Shown piece after piece: positions 33,320 to 41,846 of a stretch of DNA of 64,000 nucleotides (within the stretch, counting starts at the first letter, position 1; every line of letters starts with the position of its first letter). The notes below the pieces were generated by a model. The model made no database searches, was not told the DNA's origin, and saw nothing but the letters and a program-made list of their open reading frames with translations. This DNA comes from Betaproteobacteria bacterium (GTDB lineage: Bacteria > Pseudomonadota > Gammaproteobacteria > Burkholderiales > SG8-41). A program made the position numbers and the translations under genes. Where the stretch lies: assembly GCA_021732605.1 (NCBI GenBank), contig JAKFUS010000015.1:1-64000 (forward strand), read 5' to 3'.

Positions 33320-34274
33320 ACTGTGTATCCACTAATCCGAGTTTTTTCTTCACGGCATCCGTTTCCTTGACGTCCTGCGTCAGCTGTGCGCGGAAGGCAT
33401 CCGGTCCCTGGAAGCCGTCAAGCTGCGATACCCGCGCCAGGTAGGTTTTCCATTCCTGGGTCTGCTGCGCTTTCTGGATCGCCGACGCCAGCCGATCGAC
33501 AATCGGTTTCGGCGTGCCTGTCTTCACCATGATGCCGCGCCACTGGTAGCGCACGACATCCCAGCCTTTTTCCTTATACGTCGGCACATCGGGAAAATCC
33601 TCGAGGCGTTTATCCGAGGACACCGCCAGCACGCGCACTTTGCCGGCATCGATCATCGGCTTGACGTTGCCCGGATTGGTCGCCGCGGCATCGATATGCC
33701 CGCCGGCAATCGCCGTCAGCGCCGGCCCGCCACCGGGGTAAGGCACCCAGGTCGTCTTGAACTTGGCGACATCCGCAAACACTTCCCAGGCCACACGGTG
33801 TGAACTGATCGCAAACGGACCGCCGATGTTCAGGTATTCCGGTTTCTTGCGCGCAAACGCGACAAATTGCTCAATGCTCTTGAACGGCGTTGAGGTATGC
33901 ACGATCAAGCCGTACGGATCAATCTGCGAACGCGCCACCATCTGCAGGTCCTCGGACTTGAATTGCGCCGTCTTTTCGCTGAACAGCGTCGCCAGCGACA
34001 AGGTATTCGCCGCGATGGTGTAGCCGTCGGTGGCGCCGCGCACCAGCATATTGACCATGACGATGCCCGAACCGCCGGTGCGGTTCTCCACCACCACGTT
34101 CTGCCCCAGTTCGGGCGTCAGCAGCTTGGCCAGCGTTCGCGCATAAATGTCCACCGGCGAACCGGCAGCCGACCAGCACAGAATGGTGATCTGTCGCGTT
34201 GGATAAGACTGTGCTGCAGCGACACCCGCGACGACAGCCAGCAAGACCACTGCAACCCATTGTTTTAATTGCAT
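33318..34274 (-). CDS. Bug-family periplasmic substrate-binding protein, divergent
   Basis: A 318-residue receptor with signal peptide MQLKQWVAVVLLAVVAGVAA and cleavage near AAQ-SYP. GAGGAG four bases before the ATG sets the start. The first loop is ILCWSAAGSPVDIYAR, lacking the GG-x-x-D core. The second is YPGGGPALTAIAGGH. It is one of the least typical receptors of the window, and its pocket should differ. The stop codon lies in the last heptamer unit. It reads into the lyase and follows the enolase-superfamily gene. Confidence 0.9.
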   Translation of the reverse strand: MQLKQWVAVVLLAVVAGVAAAQSYPTRQITILCWSAAGSPVDIYARTLAKLLTPELGQNVVVENRTGGSGIVMVNMLVRGATDGYTIAANTLSLATLFSEKTAQFKSEDLQMVARSQIDPYGLIVHTSTPFKSIEQFVAFARKKPEYLNIGGPFAISSHRVAWEVFADVAKFKTTWVPYPGGGPALTAIAGGHIDAAATNPGNVKPMIDAGKVRVLAVSSDKRLEDFPDVPTYKEKGWDVVRYQWRGIMVKTGTPKPIVDRLASAIQKAQQTQEWKTYLARVSQLDGFQGPDAFRAQLTQDVKETDAVKKKLGLVDTQ

Positions 34275-34295
34275 TTTTCTCCTCACAACTGCGAT

Positions 34296-35426
34296 TTACG
34301 CTGCTTTTTTAACCTCGAAACGGTACTTCGCCAGCTTCGCATCGTCCAGCGTGACACCCAGCCCCGGTCCCTGCGGCAAAGCAATGCTGCCTTTGGACAG
34401 GTCCAATTTCTCGGTGACGATGTCGTCCTTGGTTTTCAGAGGGCCCACACATTCAAGACCGTCGATGACGTTGTTCGACGTCGCCGCCAGCATGATTTCC
34501 GCCATGGTGTTCACCCCCAGACCGAAACCGTGGCCGACCACACAGCGGATGCCTGCGGCTTCCGCGGTGGCAATCATGCGCCGGGTATTGAGAAAACCGC
34601 CCTGCTTCATCACTTTGACCTTGACGATATCGGCGGCATCGGCGCGGATGATGTTGATCAGGCTGGCATGATCAATCACCGACTCGTCGGCCATGATCGG
34701 CACACCAACCGAATTGGCAGCCTTGCGCACGCGCGCCATGCCGGCGATGTCATGGGCCGGCACCGGCTGCTCAAACAACTGCAGCTTGTACGGCGCGATC
34801 AGTTCCGCGAGTTTGATCGAGGTGTCGGCGTCATAACCAGCATTGGCATCGATGCGAATATTAAAATCGGGACCGCAGGCTTCGCGCACCGCCTTGATGC
34901 GGTCGCGGTCGGCGTAAATATCCGCGCCGACCTTGATCTTGCAGGACTGGAAACCCTGCTTTTGCCAGCCCAGCGTTTCCTTGGCCGCATTATCCGGCGA
35001 CTGGATGCTGATCCAGGCGTTGAACATCAGCCGGTCTTTCACCGCGCCGCCGAGCCAGGTATAGACCGGTACACCCGCCACACGTGCCGCGAGATCCGTG
35101 CAGGCCATGTCGATCGTCGCCTTGGCATCGTAGAACTCCTGCACCGTCGCATCCATTTTCGCAGTGATGCGATGGATGTTGGTCGGATCCATGCCCATCA
35201 CTGCCGGCGCCAGCCGCGACTCAATCATCGCCAGGCTGTCTTCGATGCTTTCCTTGGAATAACCCGGCGTTGGATCAATGTTGCCGTAACCGACGGCGCC
35301 ACCGGTGGCGGTAATGCGCACGATGGCGCTTTTGACCACCGACTTCGACAGGTAGGCATTCTTGAATTCCATGACCAGGGGCATCGCCACCCCGAATACT
35401 TCCACACGTTCAATTTTCAGGTTCAT
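34296..35426 (-). CDS. Mandelate racemase/muconate lactonizing enzyme (enolase superfamily) protein
   Basis: A 376-residue enolase-superfamily member that abstracts a proton alpha to a carboxylate. Visible catalytic and metal residues are the KIK pair (Lys163/165), Asp193 in RIDANAGY, Glu219 in FEQPV, Asp247/Glu248 in ADES, Lys near 271, and the His in GHGFGLG near 299. The double-lysine layout is typical of the muconate-lactonizing/dipeptide-epimerase or sugar-acid dehydratase groups. It is 22 bases upstream of a Bug gene and six bases after the LeuD-like gene, so the block is one operon. The substrate is unknown. Confidence 0.9.
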   Translation of the reverse strand: MNLKIERVEVFGVAMPLVMEFKNAYLSKSVVKSAIVRITATGGAVGYGNIDPTPGYSKESIEDSLAMIESRLAPAVMGMDPTNIHRITAKMDATVQEFYDAKATIDMACTDLAARVAGVPVYTWLGGAVKDRLMFNAWISIQSPDNAAKETLGWQKQGFQSCKIKVGADIYADRDRIKAVREACGPDFNIRIDANAGYDADTSIKLAELIAPYKLQLFEQPVPAHDIAGMARVRKAANSVGVPIMADESVIDHASLINIIRADAADIVKVKVMKQGGFLNTRRMIATAEAAGIRCVVGHGFGLGVNTMAEIMLAATSNNVIDGLECVGPLKTKDDIVTEKLDLSKGSIALPQGPGLGVTLDDAKLAKYRFEVKKAA

Positions 35427-35431
35427 GATGT

Positions 35432-35932
35432 TTAGCCTAGGTTCCAGTCTGGATTTTTTTGCAGGAACGGAATCAAACCGCCTGCCGCCAGCAAGGCCTG
35501 CACTGCCGCAGGCAGCGGCGGCACGGCACGGGTGATGTTGCGCGCGGCGACGACCACACGGCCGGCAGACGGATCGATTTCAATCGCGTCACCGGCGCTG
35601 ATGCCGCTGGTATCGCACTCGATCACCGCCAGCCCGTTGTTGATCGCATTGCGGAAAAATTGCCGACCGAAAGATGGCGCGACAATGGCAGCGACACCCA
35701 TCTGATGCATGATGTGCACAGCCTGCTCGCGCGACGAATTGATGCCGAAGTTTTTGCCGGCAACCAGCACATCGCCTTTTTTGAAGGCTTTGGCGAAACC
35801 CGGTGACACTTGATCGAAAGCCACAGTCGCGATGTACGCCGTGTCCTTGCCCGGCAGGTATTTGCTCGAGCAATGGATGTCGGTGCTGACTTCGTCGCCC
35901 AGAACGCGGGCGCTGCCTTTGATGATGTTCAT
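35432..35932 (-). CDS. LeuD-like (aconitase-family swivel domain) small subunit
   Basis: A 166-residue small subunit of a hydro-lyase of the isopropylmalate isomerase type. It has STDIHCSSKYLP, the substrate-contact motif NFGINSSREQAV, VVAPSFGRQFFRNAINNGLAV and the terminal IDPSAG region. It is shorter than LeuD of leucine biosynthesis (about 200) and similar in length to archaeal-type LeuD/HacB and DmdB. It pairs with the large subunit 17 bases upstream. A catabolic dehydratase is more likely than leucine synthesis because leuA/leuB are absent here. Confidence 0.88.
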   Translation of the reverse strand: MNIIKGSARVLGDEVSTDIHCSSKYLPGKDTAYIATVAFDQVSPGFAKAFKKGDVLVAGKNFGINSSREQAVHIMHQMGVAAIVAPSFGRQFFRNAINNGLAVIECDTSGISAGDAIEIDPSAGRVVVAARNITRAVPPLPAAVQALLAAGGLIPFLQKNPDWNLG

Positions 35933-35949
35933 GGTGTGTTTCCCTGGCC

Positions 35950-37245
35950 CTAAGCCGCCGCACGCCAGTCGCCGCCGGCGACGGTGCGTGCATCGGTGAC
36001 AAATCCGGTCAAAGCAGAAGCAGCAACCGTGGCCGCCGAACCGATCCAGATTTCCGAATTCGGATTGCCCAACCTGCCCTTGAAATTGCGGTTGGCGCTG
36101 GAAATCACCACCTGGTTGTCGCCGGCGATGTAATGACCGGTGATGTTGACGCAGGTGCCGCAGCCCGCCGCTTCAACCGAAGCACCGGCAGCGGTGAGGA
36201 TTTCAAACAGGCCTTCACGCATCGCCGCGAGGTAAATCGCGCGCGATGCCGGCGTGACAATCATGCGCACGCCCTTTGCCAGCTTGCGGCCCTTGAGGAT
36301 CGCCGCGGCCTGGCGGATATCGTCAAGCCGGCCGTTGGTGCAGGTGCCGATCAACGCGACCTGGATTTTCTGGTTGGTCACTTCATTCACGCCGACCACG
36401 TCGTCGATGTGATGCTGGCGCGCCACCTGCGGCGGCAGCTTCGCGGTGTCGATCACGATGCGCCGCGTGTAAGTGGCATCAGCATCTGCTTTCACCGGTT
36501 TCGGCGCAGCAGCGTTATGCGCTTTCAGCCAGGCGAAGGTTTTTTCATCGGCCTCCAGCAAGGCCGCCTTCGCACCCAGTTCCGCCGCGTGATTCGATAA
36601 CGTCATCCGATCGTCGATGGCCATCGCCGAGACACCCGATCCGACATACTCCAGCGCCTGGTAATTCGCCCCTTCCGCACCGAGCTGCGACAACATGTGC
36701 AGCGTCACATCCTTGGCCCACACGCCCGGCTGCAAGGGTCCATTCAATTCGATGCGGATGGTGTCCGGCACGCGGAACCACAGTTTGCCGGTCATCATGA
36801 CCGCCGATACATCCGTGCCTTCAACACCGGTGCCGAAGGCGTTAAACGCGCCGTAAGTGGTGGAATGTGTATCCGTGCCGACGACGAGATCACCGCAGGT
36901 CAGGTGCCCACCTTCAGGCAGCACCTGATGGCAAATGCCATCGCCTACGTCGTAAATTGGTGAGCCGTGTTTTTCAGCAAACTCGCGCATGGCGACATGG
37001 GTATTGGCTGCTTCCATGTTCGGCGGCGGTGAATAATGGTCAAGCACCAATGCGGTGCGTTTGACATGGGGCAACGCGAAGTTGGCCTGGCCCGCACCGA
37101 GCTTTTCGATCATTTTCAGCGCGTTACCGGCACGCGCATCATGGATCATCGCGAAATCAACGTCCGCAACAACGATTTCACCGGCTGTTGCCGGTTTGCC
37201 GCCCGCGTGATTGCCGAGAATTTTCTCGGCGATGGTATGACCCAT
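35950..37245 (-). CDS. LeuC-like (aconitase-family) large subunit with [4Fe-4S] cluster
   Basis: A 431-residue large subunit of an aconitase-family dehydratase. The three cluster cysteines are visible in LIGTCTNGRLDD and EAAGCGTCVNITG. DTHSTTYGAFNAFGTGVEGTD carries the HST and GVE motifs. The length fits the short LeuC/HacA/DmdA type. It likely hydrates a substituted maleate or dehydrates its malate with the small subunit at 35432. With the lyase at 32355 this recalls the dimethylmaleate hydratase-dimethylmalate lyase steps of anaerobic nicotinate degradation (inference). Confidence 0.9.
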   Translation of the reverse strand: MGHTIAEKILGNHAGGKPATAGEIVVADVDFAMIHDARAGNALKMIEKLGAGQANFALPHVKRTALVLDHYSPPPNMEAANTHVAMREFAEKHGSPIYDVGDGICHQVLPEGGHLTCGDLVVGTDTHSTTYGAFNAFGTGVEGTDVSAVMMTGKLWFRVPDTIRIELNGPLQPGVWAKDVTLHMLSQLGAEGANYQALEYVGSGVSAMAIDDRMTLSNHAAELGAKAALLEADEKTFAWLKAHNAAAPKPVKADADATYTRRIVIDTAKLPPQVARQHHIDDVVGVNEVTNQKIQVALIGTCTNGRLDDIRQAAAILKGRKLAKGVRMIVTPASRAIYLAAMREGLFEILTAAGASVEAAGCGTCVNITGHYIAGDNQVVISSANRNFKGRLGNPNSEIWIGSAATVAASALTGFVTDARTVAGGDWRAAA

Positions 37246-37401
37246 TGGGCTGTCCTCCTGAAGGAAATCGCCGCAAGATCAAGCAGTGCGGCGTAGCCCT
37301 AAATTCTACCCCAGTGACCGGGTATTCACCGACACTGGTTCACGATGTGAGCCTGTAATACCGAGTGGCTAGCGGATGCTTCGCCCTCAGGGTTTGCTTC
37401 A

Positions 37402-37776
37402 TCACGCTGCGCTAACGTTCCTTATTGAAAAACGAATTCGACACTGATGACACACAAACATCACATGGTGACCATCTTTGATCGGATCAATGGACTTGTC
37501 TCCAAGCCGTAACATGGAACGATTACATGTCAAACAGCGAAATGGTGCAAAATACATCACACCATGCACTATAACCATAACAAAGCTGATAAGTAGCAGC
37601 ATTGGCCATATCTCAGCATTAACAAAAATAAGGTTTCCAAAACTTAAAAATATAAAAGACAAAACGAGAGATACTACGGCAACCACCCTTGGGATAGCAT
37701 GCCGTCTCGTAAATCTGCGCGCACCTTCTGTATCGAGCCGATAGTCGACGACGGATTCAAACGTCATTGTTTTCAC
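37402..37776 (-). CDS. Two-TM membrane protein with a C-terminal zinc-ribbon-like motif
   Basis: A 124-residue protein. Helix 1 (about residues 29-50, VVAVVSLVLSFIFLSFGNLI) and helix 2 (57-78, WPMLLLISFVMVIVHGVMYF) are followed by CLTCNRSMLRLGD and FVCHQCRIRF. These two CxxC knuckles suggest one Zn site on the cytosolic side. The DNA is clearly more AT-rich than its neighbours, as with the ParA gene at 39804, so it may be foreign. No family is recognised. It stands between the dehydratase operon and an SDR gene. Confidence 0.6.
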   Translation of the reverse strand: MKTMTFESVVDYRLDTEGARRFTRRHAIPRVVAVVSLVLSFIFLSFGNLIFVNAEIWPMLLLISFVMVIVHGVMYFAPFRCLTCNRSMLRLGDKSIDPIKDGHHVMFVCHQCRIRFSIRNVSAA

Positions 37777-37870
37777 TAAGCATTAATTAATCACACTCAC
37801 ACTTTCTATCCGCATGGTAAAGGGACCAGGCTCGAATATTTTAGTATGTCGAGACTACCCTGCACACGAT

Positions 37871-38647
37871 TTATTTCCCGCGAAACGACCTGCCGCCATC
37901 CACTGTCAGCACAGTGCCGGTGATATACGAAGCCCTGCCCGAGGCGAGAAACACGATGGCACTGGCAATCTCGTCCACCGAGGCCAACCGGCCGAAGGGA
38001 TAACCCTTGGTCAGCTCAGGCCAGCGACTGCTGTCGCCGAGTTCTTTTTGCGCTCTGGCTTCCCAGCGTACCCGCTGCCGCTCGGTTTCGGTCGCCGCCG
38101 GATTGAGCCCGACCACGCGTACACCGTAATCCGGGCCTTCCGCGCCCAGCGCGCGCGACATCGCAATCAGCGCCGCATTGGCCATGCTGCCGGAGATGTA
38201 ATCAGCACGCGGCCGTGCGCCGGAAGCCCCGATAACGTTGATGATCACGCCACTGCGGCGCTCGCACATCGCCGTGTACACCTCGCGCGCCATGTTCAGG
38301 AAACCGAACAGTTTCAGCGACCACGAAGCTTCCAGCGCAGCCTGGTCCATTTTCGCCAGCGAGCCCTGCGGTATGGAACCGGCGTTGTTGATCAGGATGT
38401 CGACATCCTTCAGTTCACCCGACAACTGCGAGGCCACCTTGGCATCCGAAAGATCCGCGGCATGGCAGGTGACTTCGACCTTGTATGCAGCAAGGATGTC
38501 CTTGCGCGCCTGATCCAGATTCTCGAGCTTGCGTGAGACCAGATGCAGATTGCAGCCCTCCTCTGCCAGCAGTTTGGCCACGCCCAGACCGATACCGCGC
38601 GAGCCGCCGGTGATGAGGGCCGTCTTGCCCCTAATGCGTAAATCCAT
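37871..38647 (-). CDS. Short-chain dehydrogenase/reductase (SDR)
   Basis: A 258-residue SDR with the NAD(P) motif ITGGSRGIGLGVAKLLAEEG, the NNAGS strand (ILINNAGSIPQG), catalytic Ser in GASGARPRADYISGSMANA with the Y-x-x-x-(S) segment YISGS where Lys would be expected, and GLNPAATET. The canonical YxxxK is broken (Tyr-Ile-Ser-Gly-Ser), so the lysine must come from another position or activity is altered. Its start is three bases after the Bug stop at 38651, so the two are co-transcribed. Confidence 0.87.
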   Translation of the reverse strand: MDLRIRGKTALITGGSRGIGLGVAKLLAEEGCNLHLVSRKLENLDQARKDILAAYKVEVTCHAADLSDAKVASQLSGELKDVDILINNAGSIPQGSLAKMDQAALEASWSLKLFGFLNMAREVYTAMCERRSGVIINVIGASGARPRADYISGSMANAALIAMSRALGAEGPDYGVRVVGLNPAATETERQRVRWEARAQKELGDSSRWPELTKGYPFGRLASVDEIASAIVFLASGRASYITGTVLTVDGGRSFRGK

Positions 38648-38650
38648 AAC

Positions 38651-39646
38651 TCAGCCGCCTTTCTTCAGCAGGCCAAGATCATCCAGCGTGCCGCGCATTT
38701 GCGCATCCAGCTCATCCCAGTATTTGCGCGTATCGCGGCTGTTGGTGTAATTCGGCTCCCACTCATTCTTGTCGAGGTTGGCGCGCCAGCTCGAATCCTT
38801 GTCGAGATTGGCAAAAAACTGCTCCCAGTACGCCAGCTGGTTCGGCGGCAGGGTCTTGCCGGCGATCAGGCCGCGGTAATTCGAAAATGACGTGTTGACA
38901 CCCATCTCCCTGAAAGTCGGCACCTCGGCAAACACCCCGCCGACGCGGCTCGGCGCGCTGATGCCGATCACGCGCACCGTGCCAGCCTTCAGGTGCGACA
39001 CTGCCGACGATGCACTGGCCGCTACCACATCGACATGCCCGCCCAGTGCAGCAGTAATCGCCTTGCCGGCGGAATCGAACACCACAGCGCGCACTTTTTT
39101 CACATCAATGCCGGCTGCCTTGAACGCAAGTCCGGCAGCGATGTGGTTGGCGCCACCGGCTACGGAGGAAAACGACAGGCTCAGCGCAGTCGGATCCTTT
39201 TTCAGGCGCTCCAGCAGTTCGCGCCCGCTCTTGATCGGTGATTCATTGCGAACCACAAACACCACATACTCATCGTAGAGGAGGCATACCGGCGTGAAAT
39301 CGCGGTAGCTGAAGGTCGTGGTGCCCGTCAGGTGTCCAAGCGACAGATTCAGGTTCGCCATCATCAGGTAATGCCCGTCGCTGGCATGCTGGTTCAGGTA
39401 ATTCCAGGCAATGGTATTGCCACCGCCGGGCTTGTTCATCACGTTCATCTGTACATCGAGCAGGCGTTTTTCCTGCGCGGTCTGCGCGATCAGCCGCAGC
39501 ATCAGGTCGTTGCTATTGCCTGCCGCGGAGCCGACGATCAGCTCAACCGGACGCTGGGGTTTCCAGGGTGCTTGCGCAAAGGCGGTGACTGATGCCAGTG
39601 CCATTGCAGTGAAGAAAAAAAAGATGCGAATGTACGAACTAGCCAT
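38651..39646 (-). CDS. TctC/Bug-like periplasmic substrate-binding protein, divergent
   Basis: A 331-residue exported receptor. The signal peptide (residues 1-24, FFFFTAMALASVTAFA) is followed by APWKPQRPVELIVGSAAGNS. The ligand loop SAAGNSNDLMLR lacks GG, and NKPGGGNTIAWN lies in the first lobe. The C-terminal half is longer and more charged than in standard Bug proteins (DEWEPN-like region near 295). This puts it in the outlying TTT receptor subgroup rather than the tandem Bug set near 22-25 kb. It is co-transcribed with the SDR gene. Confidence 0.85.
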   Translation of the reverse strand: MASSYIRIFFFFTAMALASVTAFAQAPWKPQRPVELIVGSAAGNSNDLMLRLIAQTAQEKRLLDVQMNVMNKPGGGNTIAWNYLNQHASDGHYLMMANLNLSLGHLTGTTTFSYRDFTPVCLLYDEYVVFVVRNESPIKSGRELLERLKKDPTALSLSFSSVAGGANHIAAGLAFKAAGIDVKKVRAVVFDSAGKAITAALGGHVDVVAASASSAVSHLKAGTVRVIGISAPSRVGGVFAEVPTFREMGVNTSFSNYRGLIAGKTLPPNQLAYWEQFFANLDKDSSWRANLDKNEWEPNYTNSRDTRKYWDELDAQMRGTLDDLGLLKKGG

Positions 39647-39803
39647 TACGTTTTCCTCTCCTTAAACGCAGATGAATTGCTGCCGCACGATATTTTTCTC
39701 CGTTGCAGAAAACGTCAAGAGCCACGAAGCGAAATCGGCGAGATCACGTCTATGGATACCGAATCTAAATGGGCGCTTGCGCTGGAATATACGTTGCCTA
39801 TCC

Positions 39804-40859
39804 TTACTCGATAGCCGCAACCAATTGCCGAATGTTTGGCTGCTGATTATCAAGCTGTGATTGATTAACCGTCACCGTCCTCCCAGCAACATTATGAGCG
39901 CCGGCTGTTAGGCGAACAATTGGAGCCCCAAGAGAACTCGATACAACGGATGCCGTATTTGCATCAACAATCTCAAACTGAAACATCTGATTAAACGCAT
40001 TTCTACCAGCCGGACTCCCCGCCCCGGCAGGATGAATATGAAATACGTTTGGATTATTTTGCCAAACCGCCCAAATTTCATTTCCAATCTCATGCACAAC
40101 AGTGCGAAATGCCTTCGCGGACTTTATGTATTGCGTCAGTCGATTACCGACATAGCAATAAATTCTTGGGATAGGCAACCGAAATTGCTGAGAGTTTAGG
40201 TAGTACTGGGACTGCTGAGCCCCCGGCATCCTCGTAATCCCATATAGCAAAGCAAGGACTGCGCGGACAGCACGTTTCGACGAACCATCTGCCGAAAAAG
40301 GAATAATAAGTCTGTCGGCTGCGGAAAGAGCAAGTTCGGTATAAATTGAAAAACTGGGATTGCAATCTATGAATACTGCCGCATCTTCTTGATTCCAAGA
40401 TCGCTGGACATCTTTGATGAGATCGCTAATCCAAGTATGAACAATCCTCCATGCATCGTTAGGCCCTGGAGCTGTTGCCCCTAAAACCCGAGAGGCTTGT
40501 ATTTCAAGTTGTTCGTCTCCGGGAACCAAAAATAAATTTGCAGGAACCGCAAAATTCCGCTGCGATACCTGCACCAAGAAAGAAGCCCCAGTATTGGGGT
40601 TAACATAAGGACTAATGATTCGGTCTTCAATATAGCCAGAAATGGTTCGGCGCGGCGCCTGATTACTTAAAGAGTCCAAAACGTTTTCACCAGCCACCAT
40701 CCCGCCAAGAAGCATTCCAGAAGCATTTGCTTGCGGACACAAATCAATTACTAGAATTTTCTTATTTGGATGAGTCCTCGCATACTCGCAGGCGATTTGA
40801 AAAGTAAGGTAACTCTTGCCAACACCGCCTTTGTTATTCCATATCGCATAAATAGCCAT
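39804..40859 (-). CDS. Orphan ParA/MinD-type ATPase
   Basis: A 351-residue P-loop ATPase of the ParA group. It has the deviant Walker A NNKGGVGKSYLTFQIA, Walker A' region LVIDLCPQANAS, and Walker B AAVFIDCNPSFS, then a large C-terminal half (AWRIVHTWISDLIKDVQRSW and beyond) not typical of chromosomal ParA. No ParB gene, centromere-like repeats or replication gene is near. The DNA is AT-rich compared with both neighbours, so it was probably acquired laterally. A defence, plasmid-derived or positioning role is possible. Coordinates are firm; function is open. Confidence 0.82.
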   Translation of the reverse strand: MAIYAIWNNKGGVGKSYLTFQIACEYARTHPNKKILVIDLCPQANASGMLLGGMVAGENVLDSLSNQAPRRTISGYIEDRIISPYVNPNTGASFLVQVSQRNFAVPANLFLVPGDEQLEIQASRVLGATAPGPNDAWRIVHTWISDLIKDVQRSWNQEDAAVFIDCNPSFSIYTELALSAADRLIIPFSADGSSKRAVRAVLALLYGITRMPGAQQSQYYLNSQQFRLPIPRIYCYVGNRLTQYIKSAKAFRTVVHEIGNEIWAVWQNNPNVFHIHPAGAGSPAGRNAFNQMFQFEIVDANTASVVSSSLGAPIVRLTAGAHNVAGRTVTVNQSQLDNQQPNIRQLVAAIE

Positions 40860-40942
40860 TTTTACCTGCTTTCGACTCGCTTTGTTGATCCGAAACCGAG
40901 TGTACCGGGTAAGTGATTAGTAATGTTAATAAACCTTGTATT

Positions 40943-41827
40943 TCACTGCCTTTGGATCCCCAGCATCGCCCGTGCCTCATCCGTCGTCGCCGGTTCACGC
41001 CCGATCGCACGCCCGAGTTCGGCAAAGCGTCGCACCAGTTCGGCATTGGTCGGGCAACCGATTTCCGGATAAGGGTAATCACCGATGCCCGGCGCCAAGT
41101 GCCCATTGCGTTCCAGCGCAGTGGTCGCCACGTTGAACAAATTGCCTTCCTTGCACGCCACCGTCCATTCAATGCGCCGGTGCGGCGGCATGAAATCGAT
41201 CAGCGCCTCCAGCCCGCGCGTAGTACAAGGGTGCGCGCCGACGATGCCGCCCTCAGCCAGCACACACTGCACATAAGCCGGCTCATTCACTGCGCCCATA
41301 TCCAGAAAAGCTTCGACCATACGCACAAACGGCACCGCCCATACCGACAGGTGCGGCTTCACGCCGGCATCGGTCATGCCCTTGGCCAGAAACAGACAGG
41401 TCTCGGTGCTGTTCTTGTAAATCTTGTTGGTGGTGAGGAATTTTTTCGCTACCGGATCGTAGGCATCGATGTTGCTGCTGCCGGTATCGACCGCAGCGAA
41501 ATCCGGACGGGTTTTGTTTTGCTTGCCCATCAGCTTGATATGCGCCAGACGGTTCTCGTCTTCCTTAACCGTGATCTGGCCCAGCGTCGTGTCGATCAGG
41601 ATGTCGCATTTTTCGCGGATCTTGGCGACGATCTCGGCGTAGACCTCCGGCGTATGGCATTTTCCGCCGTCGGGATTGCGCGCATGAAAATGGATGATCG
41701 AAGCCCCGGCAGCGCGGCACTCGGCTGCGGTCTCGGCGATTTCATCCGGCGTGAATGGCACATTCTTGTTGATGTCGCGCGACATGTATTCATTGACGCG
41801 CACCGTGATGATCAGTTTCTTTGCCAC
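40943..41827 (-). CDS. Beta-keto acid cleavage enzyme (BKACE, DUF849) family protein
   Basis: A 294-residue BKACE-type TIM barrel. These enzymes condense a beta-keto acid with acetyl-CoA and cleave it to acetoacetate and a CoA ester, using a zinc site. Visible are ITVRVNEY at the N-terminus, the zinc-binding HFHARNPDGG, and GVKPHLSVWAVPFV. A GTG at 41827 is chosen because AGGC lies upstream and homology starts at VAKKLIITV. It follows the aldolase gene by 19 bases, so both belong to one operon. The keto-acid specificity is unknown. Confidence 0.87.
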   Translation of the reverse strand: MAKKLIITVRVNEYMSRDINKNVPFTPDEIAETAAECRAAGASIIHFHARNPDGGKCHTPEVYAEIVAKIREKCDILIDTTLGQITVKEDENRLAHIKLMGKQNKTRPDFAAVDTGSSNIDAYDPVAKKFLTTNKIYKNSTETCLFLAKGMTDAGVKPHLSVWAVPFVRMVEAFLDMGAVNEPAYVQCVLAEGGIVGAHPCTTRGLEALIDFMPPHRRIEWTVACKEGNLFNVATTALERNGHLAPGIGDYPYPEIGCPTNAELVRRFAELGRAIGREPATTDEARAMLGIQRQ

Positions 41828-41846
41828 TTTGCCTGTTGCTCCGTAA

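Noticed and set aside
35432-37245. Leucine biosynthesis genes leuC and leuD
   Set aside because: Short subunit types, a catabolic neighbourhood and the absence of leuA/leuB favour a different aconitase-family dehydratase; no leu symbols are assigned.
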